Shown piece by piece: positions 1 to 6,354 of a stretch of DNA of 7,387 nucleotides (within the stretch, counting starts at the first letter, position 1; the number at the start of each line of letters is the position of its first letter). The DNA lies in contig CAYNIU010000111.1 of NCBI GenBank assembly GCA_964397365.1, positions 1 to 7,387 on the forward strand. The letters run 5' to 3'. The translations under genes were made by a program, and so were the position numbers. Below the pieces are notes generated by a model. It made no database searches, was not told where the DNA came from, and saw only the letters and a program-made list of their open reading frames with translations. This stretch comes from Methylomarinum sp964397365. GTDB lineage: Bacteria; Pseudomonadota; Gammaproteobacteria; Methylococcales; Methylomonadaceae.

Positions 1-260
1 CCCCTACTGCTCGTCAGGTTAGAGAGCTGTTAATCCGTTTGTGGCGACAACGTCCACATACCATTCTTTTTGTCAGCCACGATCTGCGAGAAGCCATTGC
101 CTTGGCAGACCGTCTGGTGTTTCTATCTCACCCGCCGATGAAGGTTATTAGTGAAATTAATGTACCCATAGCCCGGGACAGTCGTCATGATGAAACTGAA
201 ATTGAAACATTCCGTAGACAACTACTCACTGACTACCCCGAAATCAAACAATTGCTTTAA
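1..260 (+). CDS. ABC transporter ATP-binding protein, nitrate/sulfonate/taurine type, C-terminal fragment (5' end outside window)
   Basis: The reading frame is open from the first full codon at position 3 to the TAA at 258-260, so the gene begins upstream of the window. The visible 85 residues are the end of an ABC ATPase. The peptide begins in the D-loop region (PTARQ...), followed by a beta strand and the switch-histidine motif LFVSHDLREA, with the H-loop His at codon 78-80. Next comes the ALADRLVFLS strand pair and a short charged tail ending in YPEIKQLL. The SHDLREAIALADR pattern and the absence of an extra C-terminal regulatory domain fit the SsuB/TauB/NrtD group, which powers uptake of sulfonates, taurine or nitrate at the inner membrane. 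The substrate cannot be told from this part, because the Walker A, Q-loop and signature motifs are missing. The stop is followed at once by two more in-frame stops (TAA TAG). It is convergent with the metZ operon. A TTG at 39 is an internal Leu codon, not a start. Confidence 0.85.
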   Translation, partial: PTARQVRELLIRLWRQRPHTILFVSHDLREAIALADRLVFLSHPPMKVISEINVPIARDSRHDETEIETFRRQLLTDYPEIKQLL

Positions 261-272
261 TAATAGTTTGCC

Positions 273-305
273 CTCAATAAAGTTGGCGCCCCTAGCTCAA
301 TAAAG
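273..305. repeat. 10-bp direct repeat CTCAATAAAG (two copies) in the convergent intergenic gap
   Basis: The 90-bp gap between the ABC ATPase stop and the metZ stop holds two identical copies of CTCAATAAAG, at 273-282 and 296-305. Their start-to-start distance is 23 bp. A 6-bp palindrome GGCGCC (286-291) lies between them. I see no strong GC-rich hairpin followed by a T-run on either strand, so this gap does not show a standard intrinsic terminator for either gene. The repeat is a direct observation. Any function is unknown, and a chance repeat in AT-rich DNA is quite possible. Confidence 0.5.
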
Positions 306-350
306 GTATTTGTATTTGTCCGGTTAGGCCGTGGGATGTCAGAATCAATT

Positions 351-1532
351 TTACAACCCCTGTAACAAGTCTCTTTTAATATCATCCATATTTTCCAGGC
401 CCACAGAAATTCGTAGTAAATTATCTTTAATACCCACTTCGGCTCTGACTTCTGGCGCTAACCGACCGTGAGTAGTCGTTGCCGGATGGGTAATTGTGGT
501 TTTCACGTCACCAAGATTAGCGGTAATGGACAACATTTGTGTTGCATCAATCAGTTCCCACGCTTGTTGTTGTCCGCCCTTAATCTCAAAACTGACCACG
601 CCACCAAAATGACTTTGTTGTTGTTTAGCCAACTCATGTTGTGCATGAGAAGCGAGACCAGGATAATGAACCACATCAACTGAATCCTGCTGCTGAAGCC
701 ACTTCGCCAGTTCAAAAGCGTTGTCACAATGAGCCTTCATTCTAACCGTCAATGTTTCCAGTCCGGAAAGAAATATCCAGGCATTAAAAGGACTCATCGT
801 TGCTCCACCTGTTCGCAGATAGGGGTAGATCTCTTTCTCTATTAAATCATTGCCGCCTACAATGGCTCCACCCACACAACGACCCTGACCATCTATATAT
901 TTAGTGGCCGAATGCACCACTAAGTCAGCGCCCAACAGCAATGGTTTTTGCAGTACCGGAGTACAAAAAACATTATCGACGATTAGCAAACAGTCATGTT
1001 GATGAGCAATATCTGCTATTGCGGTAATATCTGCAATTTCCATGAGTGGATTGGAAGGCGTTTCCAGAAATAAAAACCGGGTATTGGGTTTAATAGCCGC
1101 ATCCCAGGCCGATAAGTCCGTTAATGAAACAAAATCTGTATCCACTCCGAATTTTCCAAAATAATTCTGGAACATTAATACGGTATTACCAAAAACACTA
1201 CGCGAACAAACGACATGATCTCCCGCTTTCAACAACCCCATAGCAACAGCCATAATTGCCGCCATCCCTGAAGAAAAAGCCAGGCAGCGTTCACCTTGTT
1301 CCATAAAAGCCAATCTTTCTTGAAAGGCATTAACAGTCGGATTGGTAAATCTTGAATAAATATTGCCGGGCTGTTTACCGGTAAAACGTAAAGCGGCTTC
1401 TTCCGCACTGTTAAAAACATAGCTGGAAGTGGCGAAAATAGGCATGCTGTGTTCATCTTCATGAGTCCGCTTATGTCCGGCTCTTATCGCTTGAGTTTCC
1501 AGCGAATACTCATTCCAGTCTCTTTCGGTCAT
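351..1532 (-). CDS. metZ: O-succinylhomoserine sulfhydrylase (direct sulfhydrylation route to homocysteine)
   Basis: This is a cytoplasmic, PLP-dependent Cys/Met-metabolism enzyme (fold type I) that makes homocysteine from O-succinylhomoserine and sulfide, bypassing cystathionine. With the ATG at 1532 the protein is 393 aa, normal for the family. Seen in order: YSRFTNPT (about 59-66, phosphate contact from the partner subunit), SSGMAA (87-92), VDN (Asp186, pyridine nitrogen contact), HSATKYIDGQ with the PLP lysine Lys211, and the C-terminal SITANLGDVKTTITHPA segment (335-351). The overall sequence resembles Pseudomonas MetZ more than MetB, MetC or MetY, and metZ directly after purF is the pseudomonad arrangement. 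The frame extends six codons upstream to a TTG at 1550. I prefer the ATG because the only good ribosome-binding site, GGAG at 1545-1548, lies inside that extension. It is the last gene of the operon, 47 nt after purF. Oddity: three Gln-Gln-Gln runs (280-282, 304-306, 321-323). MetB is the main alternative identity. Confidence 0.92.
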   Translation of the reverse strand: MTERDWNEYSLETQAIRAGHKRTHEDEHSMPIFATSSYVFNSAEEAALRFTGKQPGNIYSRFTNPTVNAFQERLAFMEQGERCLAFSSGMAAIMAVAMGLLKAGDHVVCSRSVFGNTVLMFQNYFGKFGVDTDFVSLTDLSAWDAAIKPNTRFLFLETPSNPLMEIADITAIADIAHQHDCLLIVDNVFCTPVLQKPLLLGADLVVHSATKYIDGQGRCVGGAIVGGNDLIEKEIYPYLRTGGATMSPFNAWIFLSGLETLTVRMKAHCDNAFELAKWLQQQDSVDVVHYPGLASHAQHELAKQQQSHFGGVVSFEIKGGQQQAWELIDATQMLSITANLGDVKTTITHPATTTHGRLAPEVRAEVGIKDNLLRISVGLENMDDIKRDLLQGL

Positions 1533-1542
1533 TATATTTAAA

Positions 1543-1550
1543 TTCTCCAA
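1543..1550 (-). promoter_or_regulatory. Shine-Dalgarno region TTGGAGAA that decides the metZ start
   Basis: On the minus strand the sequence reads TTGGAGAA, then an AT-rich stretch, then ATG at 1532. The GGAG core at 1548-1545 leaves 12 nt before the ATG, slightly longer than ideal. The TTG at 1550 is in frame but overlaps this site and has no comparable site of its own, so it is an unlikely start. The following AT-rich stretch probably keeps the start codon unstructured. Confidence 0.6.
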
Positions 1551-1579
1551 AGCAAATAAAGATCCAACACCATCCCGCC

Positions 1580-3088
1580 TTATGCAGAATTCTGCATCTC
1601 AATAATAAAGTTCTCATTATTGCGATTGACTTGCGCATTATCATTGCGTAGAGCTTCTATGCGTTGTAAATAAGCCTCATTTATATCGCCGGTGATATAG
1701 TTATGACTGAAACAGGAGGTATCAAAATGTTTTATGTCTGGATTCCCCTTTCGCACCGCATCAACCAAATCTTCCAAATCCTGATAAAGTAGCCGATCCG
1801 CACCAATTGCCGCACAAACTTCATCTTCAGTGCGATCATGGGCAATTAACTCCCGGGCTGCTGGCATATCAATGCCATACACATTAGGGTATCGAACAGG
1901 AGGCGCGGCGGAAGCCAGATAAACTTTCTTTGCTCCGGCATCTCTAGCCATCTGGATAATCTGCTCTGAAGTCGTCCCTCGTACAATCGAATCATCAACC
2001 AGCATGACATTTTTACCTTCAAACTCCAGAGCGATAGCATTCAATTTCTGTTTGACCGATTTTTTTCTCATCTGCTGGCCTGGCATAATGAAAGTCCGAC
2101 CTATGTAACGGTTTTTCATAAAACCTTCGCGGAACTTAACGCCCAGGACATTTGCCATTTGTAACGCTGAAGTTCGGCTGGTATCCGGAATGGGAATAAT
2201 CACATCAATATCATGCCCAGGCCAATCTCTGAGAATTTTTTCCGCCAGTTTATCACCCATTCTCAAACGCGCTTTGTAAACCGAAATATCATCAATAATT
2301 GAATCTGGTCTGGCGAAATAAACATATTCAAAAATACAGGGACAATGATCTGTTTTATCCGCACATTTCTTGCTATGCAACCGGCCATCGGTTTCGATAA
2401 AAATCGCTTCCCCTGGCTCAATATCACGAATTAGTTCAAAATCCAGCACATCCAGAGCAACACTTTCAGAAGCCACCATAAAGTCGACACCATTTTCAGT
2501 TTGACGTTGCCCATAAACAATGGGACGAATACCATTTGGATCTCTGAAAGCCAGAATCCCAAAGCCGGCAATCATCACCACCACAGCATAAGCGCCCCGG
2601 CAACGTTTGTGAACCTGGGACACTGCTGCAAACACATCATCCGCTGTTATGCGTAATTTGCCTAATTGCTGTAATTCATGGGCGAATACATTTAATAAGA
2701 TTTCAGAATCAGAATCAGTATTGATATGGCGCTGATCATCAACATAAAGTTGCTTTTTGAGTTGTTCGGTATTGGTTAAATTACCGTTATGCCCCAATGT
2801 CAACCCAAAAGGGGAGTTCACATAAAAAGGCTGAGCTTCAGCTGAACTGGTACAACCCGCCGTGGGATAACGAACATGAGCAATCCCCATATTACCGCGC
2901 AGTTTCATCATTTGAGTGGTTGAAAAAACATCGCGTGTTAATCCATTATCCTTGCGTAAATAAAAACGATTCCCTTCACATGTTACAATTCCTGCAGCAT
3001 CCTGCCCCCGATGCTGCAATACAGTCAGAGCGTCATAAAGCTCCTGATTAACATTTTGATGAGAAACAATGCCGGCAATACCACACAT
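1580..3088 (-). CDS. purF: Amidophosphoribosyltransferase (glutamine PRPP amidotransferase)
   Basis: This enzyme catalyses the first committed step of de novo purine synthesis: PRPP plus glutamine to 5-phosphoribosylamine, in the cytoplasm. The 502-aa product aligns along its whole length with E. coli PurF (505 aa). The N-terminal class II glutaminase domain begins MCGIAGIV, so Cys2 becomes the nucleophile after Met removal, with no propeptide. HVRYPTAG (71-78), HNGNLT (100-105) and SDSEI (126-130) follow. The C-terminal phosphoribosyltransferase domain carries KNRYIGRTFI (325-334) and the PRPP-binding loop VMLVDDSIVRGTTS (361-374). As in E. coli, and unlike the Bacillus type, it lacks the propeptide and shows no clear [4Fe-4S] ligand set. 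The ATG at 3088 is fixed by the need for Cys2. The ribosome-binding site is weak (only CGGG in the 20-nt gap after cvpA), suggesting coupling to cvpA translation. A perfect palindrome covers its last codons. Confidence 0.98.
   Translation of the reverse strand: MCGIAGIVSHQNVNQELYDALTVLQHRGQDAAGIVTCEGNRFYLRKDNGLTRDVFSTTQMMKLRGNMGIAHVRYPTAGCTSSAEAQPFYVNSPFGLTLGHNGNLTNTEQLKKQLYVDDQRHINTDSDSEILLNVFAHELQQLGKLRITADDVFAAVSQVHKRCRGAYAVVVMIAGFGILAFRDPNGIRPIVYGQRQTENGVDFMVASESVALDVLDFELIRDIEPGEAIFIETDGRLHSKKCADKTDHCPCIFEYVYFARPDSIIDDISVYKARLRMGDKLAEKILRDWPGHDIDVIIPIPDTSRTSALQMANVLGVKFREGFMKNRYIGRTFIMPGQQMRKKSVKQKLNAIALEFEGKNVMLVDDSIVRGTTSEQIIQMARDAGAKKVYLASAAPPVRYPNVYGIDMPAARELIAHDRTEDEVCAAIGADRLLYQDLEDLVDAVRKGNPDIKHFDTSCFSHNYITGDINEAYLQRIEALRNDNAQVNRNNENFIIEMQNSA
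1582..1597. repeat. Perfect 16-bp palindrome over the purF stop codon
   Basis: The sequence ATGCAGAATTCTGCAT is its own reverse complement across all 16 bases and includes part of the purF stop codon and its last five codons. It lies about 50 nt upstream of the metZ ATG at 1532. It could act as a dyad binding site for a regulator. In RNA it could fold into a 6-bp stem with an AAUU loop, which has no following U-run and is too weak to be a convincing terminator. The palindrome is seen directly. A function is speculative. Confidence 0.5.
2993..3018 (-). repeat. 8-bp inverted repeat (hairpin) in the early purF coding region
   Basis: The arms TGCAGCAT (2993-3000) and ATGCTGCA (3011-3018) are perfect reverse complements separated by 10 nt (CCTGCCCCCG on the plus strand). 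In purF mRNA this would be an 8-bp stem beginning about 70 nt after the start codon. It lies over codons for the highly conserved LQHRGQDAAG glutaminase motif, so protein constraint alone may explain it. Confidence 0.4.
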
Positions 3089-3108
3089 AAATAAAACCCG
3101 AAAATAGA

Positions 3109-3600
3109 CTAACGATAATTAACATAGCCCGCCACACCTGACGGAATATGATCCCTCAGCCAGATGGCCAAAGATTGAAAAGGCGGAATCAAGGAAGATT
3201 CCTTCCACCAGGGATCTTCCGGCAAAGGAGTCAATCCAGCCATCATGATTACCAGTGACACAACCACTATACCCCGGGCAATTCCAAATATCATCCCGGC
3301 AAATCTGTCAGATCCTGTCAAGCCGGTTTTTTCTATCAGCGCACCTAACAGATAACTGATCAAACTTCCCAGAATCAAAGTAATAAAAAACAATAATGCA
3401 AATGCGGCCGCAATTCTTGCTGAAGGATAAGAAATAACTGTTTCAAGCAATGTTGAAAATTCACGACTGAAATTCAGACCAATCCAAATAGCAACAACCC
3501 ATAATAATAATGAGAATGCCTCTTTAACAAAACCACGAAGTAATCCTATAGTTGAAGATATGCCAATCAGTGTAATAATGGCGTAATCAATCCAGATCAT
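3109..3600 (-). CDS. cvpA: CvpA family inner-membrane protein
   Basis: The 163-aa product matches E. coli CvpA (162 aa) in length and in its place between dedD and purF. About four hydrophobic segments are visible: residues 4-22, 26-43, 62-86 and 103-125. They are joined by short loops carrying the family motifs GLLRGFVKE (19-27) and DRFAGMIFGIARG (98-110). A short hydrophilic tail follows (126-163). The family was named for a role in colicin V production and has been linked to bile-salt tolerance in enteric bacteria. Its molecular function is not established, and the CvpA-purF linkage gives no direct mechanism. The ATG at 3600 comes 12 nt after the dedD-like stop. That gap holds a G7 tract and GGTGGA directly before the start, a strong but closely spaced Shine-Dalgarno. 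The gene ends 20 nt before purF and looks intact. Confidence 0.93.
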   Translation of the reverse strand: MIWIDYAIITLIGISSTIGLLRGFVKEAFSLLLWVVAIWIGLNFSREFSTLLETVISYPSARIAAAFALLFFITLILGSLISYLLGALIEKTGLTGSDRFAGMIFGIARGIVVVSLVIMMAGLTPLPEDPWWKESSLIPPFQSLAIWLRDHIPSGVAGYVNYR

Positions 3601-3611
3601 TCCACCCCCCC
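3601..3611 (-). promoter_or_regulatory. cvpA ribosome-binding site containing a G7 homopolymer
   Basis: On the minus strand the spacer between the dedD-like stop and the cvpA ATG reads TGGGGGGGTGGA. Its GGGGGTG portion matches the anti-Shine-Dalgarno except for one G in place of A, and only a few bases separate it from the ATG. Seven consecutive G (C 3605-3611 on the plus strand) form the longest G/C homopolymer I noticed in the window. Confidence 0.6.
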
Positions 3612-3612
3612 A

Positions 3613-4104
3613 CTAGTCTTCAGAAATAAAACTATTTAAATTATTGAGCTGTTTCAATTTATCCTTAATCTGTTCCGCCTTTGTCTTACTCATTTCCGGC
3701 CCTACTTTAACTCTGTACATCATTCCTTTTCTAGTGGCAACTTTAACAATAGCTGCTGAAAAACCTTGTTTTCTCAGTTTATCCTGTAATGTCAATGCAT
3801 TTTTTTTCTGGCTAAAAACACCTACTTGTAAAAACCAGCGTTTTAAATCAACTGATTTTTCAGAATCCGTATTCAGGGTTGTTAAAGGTTTTCTGAGTGG
3901 TAAATCCAATATATCCGAAGAGCTTTCGGGCAATCTCAGTGAATGGGTGCGTTGCAATGTGGATGGCAATTCAGGAATTTTTAATTCGTTTATTTTTCTT
4001 CCTGTTTCATCGACTGGATCATCAAACAGCATGGGAACAAAAATAGCGGCTAATGCGGTTATCACAACTGCACCCACCAGACGTTGTTTTAACTCTTGAT
4101 TCAT
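3613..4104 (-). CDS. dedD: SPOR-domain cell-division protein, DedD-like
   Basis: This is a single-pass inner-membrane protein with a periplasmic peptidoglycan-binding domain. The N-terminus MNQELKQRLVGAVVITALAAIFVPMLF is a signal anchor (hydrophobic core about 9-27) and resembles the start of E. coli DedD (QNRLVGTIVLVAL). A polar linker (28-86) follows, then a SPOR domain at 87-160. That domain shows the RWFLQVGVFSQKKNA strand and helix, GFSAAIVKV, YRVKVGP, and the closing helix and strand. SPOR domains bind glycan strands stripped of stem peptides at the division septum, so a septation role is inferred. At 163 aa it is shorter than E. coli DedD (220 aa), because the linker lacks the long Pro-rich stretch. 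The start codon abuts the folC stop (TAAATG), and GGGGTG lies 4 nt upstream, so translation is probably coupled to folC. The position between folC and cvpA is the same as for E. coli dedD. Confidence 0.9.
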   Translation of the reverse strand: MNQELKQRLVGAVVITALAAIFVPMLFDDPVDETGRKINELKIPELPSTLQRTHSLRLPESSSDILDLPLRKPLTTLNTDSEKSVDLKRWFLQVGVFSQKKNALTLQDKLRKQGFSAAIVKVATRKGMMYRVKVGPEMSKTKAEQIKDKLKQLNNLNSFISED

Positions 4105-5382
4105 TTAACACCCCATTTTCAAGTGACACGCCAAATATTCAGAAACCAGAAAAAAAGATCCAAAAACCAGAACAACATCGCCTTTCATTGCCTTATTCTT
4201 AGCCGTTAAAAATGCCTCGGAAAAATCAGCAAAGCCTATGCTGACATTGTCTATACCATTATCCGTAAAGCTTTTTATTATAGCCTCATCGCTGGCAGTA
4301 CGTGGATTATTCAATGGCGCTACAGTCCAGTCATAAATGACAGGTTTGATAATGTTAATGACTCCCCGAATATCTTTATCCTGCATCATGGAAAAAACTG
4401 CATATATTCTGGTTGCGGGGAAATATCGTTGCAGATATTCCAGTAAGGTTCTGACCGCTTGCGGATTATGTCCAACATCCAGTAATACCGGAATATCACC
4501 GTCAACCAACTGAAACCGGCCGCTTAATTCAACGTTTTCCAGACCTTGATAAATCGCTTTTTCGGAAACTGGCAACCGTTCATTCAATACGGAAACAGCT
4601 GTCAATATTGTGGCTGCATTGCGAAATTGATGCTCTCCCTTTAAAGCTGGAAAAGGCAGACCAAACATTGTCTGGTCAGCATAATGCCAGTCCCAACAGG
4701 TTGTATGTTTTTGATACTTAAAACCTTCGCCAATACAAATCAAAGGAGTATTGTTTTGTTGGGCAACTTGAAGCAAAGAGGACGGGGGATCACTATCGCC
4801 GATAATGGCAGGCACTCCCTGACGAAAAATGCCGGCTTTTTCACGAGCGATAGCCTCACGGGTTTCCCCCAGCCAGTCTACATGATCAATACAAATACTG
4901 GTTACAACAGAAACATCAGGATCGACTATATTAACAGCATCAAGCCTTCCACCCAACCCCACCTCAAGCAATTGAATATCCAGCTCTGAACGCCAGAAAA
5001 TATCCAGCGCCGCCAAGGTTCCAAATTCAAAATAACTTAGAGTGGTCTGACCACGAACGGCATCAATACGTTCAAATGCCGCGCAAATGTCATCATCGGC
5101 AACCGGCTGACCATTTATTTTGATCCGCTCATTATATCTCAGGATATGAGGCGAGGTGTAAGCCCCGACTTTATATCCTTGCGCCCGATAAATTGCTTCA
5201 AGAAAAGCGATACATGAGCCTTTGCCATTAGTACCGGCAACGGTTATGGTATGCGGTTTAACATTACCTGGATTCAGTTGTCTGAAAACACCCGCTGACC
5301 GGTCTAAACCCAAATCAATCACCCGGGGATGCAGCCCTTCCTGCCAATTCAACCAACCTTGCAGCGAATCAAAACGCGACAT
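4105..5382 (-). CDS. folC: Folylpolyglutamate synthase / dihydrofolate synthase
   Basis: FolC adds glutamate to dihydropteroate to form dihydrofolate and then extends the gamma-glutamyl tail of folates, in the cytoplasm with ATP. The 425-aa product has the usual length and order of a Mur-ligase-like enzyme. The ATP P-loop is GTNGKGS (50-56). The omega-loop region YTSPHILRYNERI (75-87) resembles the bifunctional E. coli enzyme. VGLGGRLDAVN (141-151), HVDWLG (167-172) and AREKAGIFR (179-187, with the candidate carbamylated Lys182) follow. The C-terminal glutamate-ligase domain carries LDVGHNPQA (301-309). The ATG at 5382 lies 11 nt after accD. The nearest purine-rich site (AGGA inside the accD end) is about 15 nt upstream, so initiation probably depends on coupling to accD. 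Its stop abuts the next start. Whether both activities are kept cannot be proved from sequence, but the dihydropteroate-binding region looks preserved. Confidence 0.96.
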   Translation of the reverse strand: MSRFDSLQGWLNWQEGLHPRVIDLGLDRSAGVFRQLNPGNVKPHTITVAGTNGKGSCIAFLEAIYRAQGYKVGAYTSPHILRYNERIKINGQPVADDDICAAFERIDAVRGQTTLSYFEFGTLAALDIFWRSELDIQLLEVGLGGRLDAVNIVDPDVSVVTSICIDHVDWLGETREAIAREKAGIFRQGVPAIIGDSDPPSSLLQVAQQNNTPLICIGEGFKYQKHTTCWDWHYADQTMFGLPFPALKGEHQFRNAATILTAVSVLNERLPVSEKAIYQGLENVELSGRFQLVDGDIPVLLDVGHNPQAVRTLLEYLQRYFPATRIYAVFSMMQDKDIRGVINIIKPVIYDWTVAPLNNPRTASDEAIIKSFTDNGIDNVSIGFADFSEAFLTAKNKAMKGDVVLVFGSFFLVSEYLACHLKMGC

Positions 5383-5393
5383 TACAAGTCGAT

Positions 5394-6338
5394 TTATTCC
5401 TGACTGTCAGAGTCTTCGCTTTGTACAGCTTCAGCAACTTCTGTAGTTGCATCCTCAATCGTATTATCCATCATAATCTGCACAGTCGGCGTATTTAAAA
5501 TAGCCAGAATACTGGCTATTTTATCTCTCATCTCACGCCGATCAATAATCATGTCAATAGCGCCATGCTCCTGTAAAAACTCACTACGTTGAAACCCTTC
5601 CGGTAACTTTTCCCTGACCGTCTGTTCAATAACACGCGGTCCGGCAAAACCGATCAATGCCTTGGGTTCGGCGACATTAATATCACCCAGCATGGCCAGA
5701 CTGGCCGACACCCCACCCATAGTCGGATCGGTCATAAATGATATATAAGGAATACCGGCATCGGCTAACCTTGCTAATGCAGCGCTGGTTTTGGTCATTT
5801 GAAACAACGAGAATAACGACTCCTGCATTCTAGCGCCGCCACTGGCAGTAAATACGATAAAGGGAACCTGGGAATTTAAACTTTCATTCACACCACGCAC
5901 AAAACGCTCACCGACAACTGATCCCATAGACCCTCCCATAAAACCGAAATCAAATGCAGCGGCCACAATGCCTTTACCTTTTAAGGAACCTTTCATGACG
6001 ACCAGCGCATCATTTTCTTTAGTCTTTTTTTGTGCCTGGGAAAGTCGGTCTTTATATTTTTTGCTGTCTTTAAATTTTAATGGATCATTCGATTTCAGGC
6101 CCATACCAATTTCTTCACGCCCTTCTTCATCCAAAAACAAATGTAATCTTGTCCGCGCTGAAATACGCATGTGATGTTCACATTTTGGGCAAACATTAAA
6201 ATTTTTTTCCAGCTCAGCATTGTAAAGAATAGCATCACAACTAGGACATTTATTCCATAATCCCTCGGGTACTGTAGCTCTTTTATTGGATGCCTCGGTT
6301 CTGATTGTCGCCGGGACTAATTTTTCAAACCAACTCAT
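5394..6338 (-). CDS. accD: Acetyl-CoA carboxylase carboxyltransferase subunit beta
   Basis: AccD pairs with AccA to move the carboxyl group from carboxybiotin on AccB to acetyl-CoA, giving malonyl-CoA for fatty-acid synthesis. The 314-aa product (E. coli 304) starts MSWFEKL like other proteobacterial AccD proteins. It has an N-terminal four-cysteine zinc ribbon (CPSC at 31-34, CPKC at 50-53). The crotonase-like carboxyltransferase core carries FDFGFMGGSMGSVVGE (129-144), TASGGARMQES (164-174), TDPTMGGVSAS (203-213) and IGFAGPRVIEQT (229-240). In E. coli the zinc ribbon also binds RNA, including accD mRNA, so self-control is possible here but not shown. The last roughly 25 residues form an acidic, low-complexity tail, the least conserved part of the family. 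The ATG at 6338 has GGAG 9 nt upstream. It lies 16 nt after trpA and 11 nt before folC. AccA, AccB and AccC are not in the window. Confidence 0.97.
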   Translation of the reverse strand: MSWFEKLVPATIRTEASNKRATVPEGLWNKCPSCDAILYNAELEKNFNVCPKCEHHMRISARTRLHLFLDEEGREEIGMGLKSNDPLKFKDSKKYKDRLSQAQKKTKENDALVVMKGSLKGKGIVAAAFDFGFMGGSMGSVVGERFVRGVNESLNSQVPFIVFTASGGARMQESLFSLFQMTKTSAALARLADAGIPYISFMTDPTMGGVSASLAMLGDINVAEPKALIGFAGPRVIEQTVREKLPEGFQRSEFLQEHGAIDMIIDRREMRDKIASILAILNTPTVQIMMDNTIEDATTEVAEAVQSEDSDSQE

Positions 6339-6354
6339 CGTTGTATACTCCGGT

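Noticed and set aside
261..350. Intrinsic terminator between the two convergent genes
   Set aside because: Only weak or bulged stems (for example GCC/GGC at 270-272 and 285-287) are found, with no GC-rich hairpin plus T-run on either strand.
1229..1462. Second minus-strand open frame inside metZ in another frame
   Set aside because: It overlaps codons for conserved PLP-enzyme motifs, and its product is a Trp/Leu-rich out-of-frame translation.
1531..1536. TATAAT on the minus strand just before the metZ start, as a possible -10 box
   Set aside because: It overlaps the start codon, and no TTGACA-like element sits about 17 bp upstream. A transcript starting there would lack the ribosome-binding site.
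2336..2364. Cysteine cluster in PurF (residues 242, 249, 251) as a possible iron-sulfur site
   Set aside because: E. coli PurF, which has no cluster, carries similar cysteines in this segment. The Bacillus-type propeptide is absent, and the four cluster ligands are not evident.
2797..3051. Plus-strand open frame of 84 codons opposite the purF N-terminal region
   Set aside because: The purF frame here encodes unmistakable conserved glutaminase motifs. The antisense translation has no family features.
3644..4099. Long open frame of about 150 codons on the plus strand, antisense to the dedD-like gene
   Set aside because: It lies entirely within the opposite strand of a clear SPOR gene. The translation is Ser/Phe/Leu-rich with no recognisable domain, and it has no context of its own. 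It is a shadow frame.
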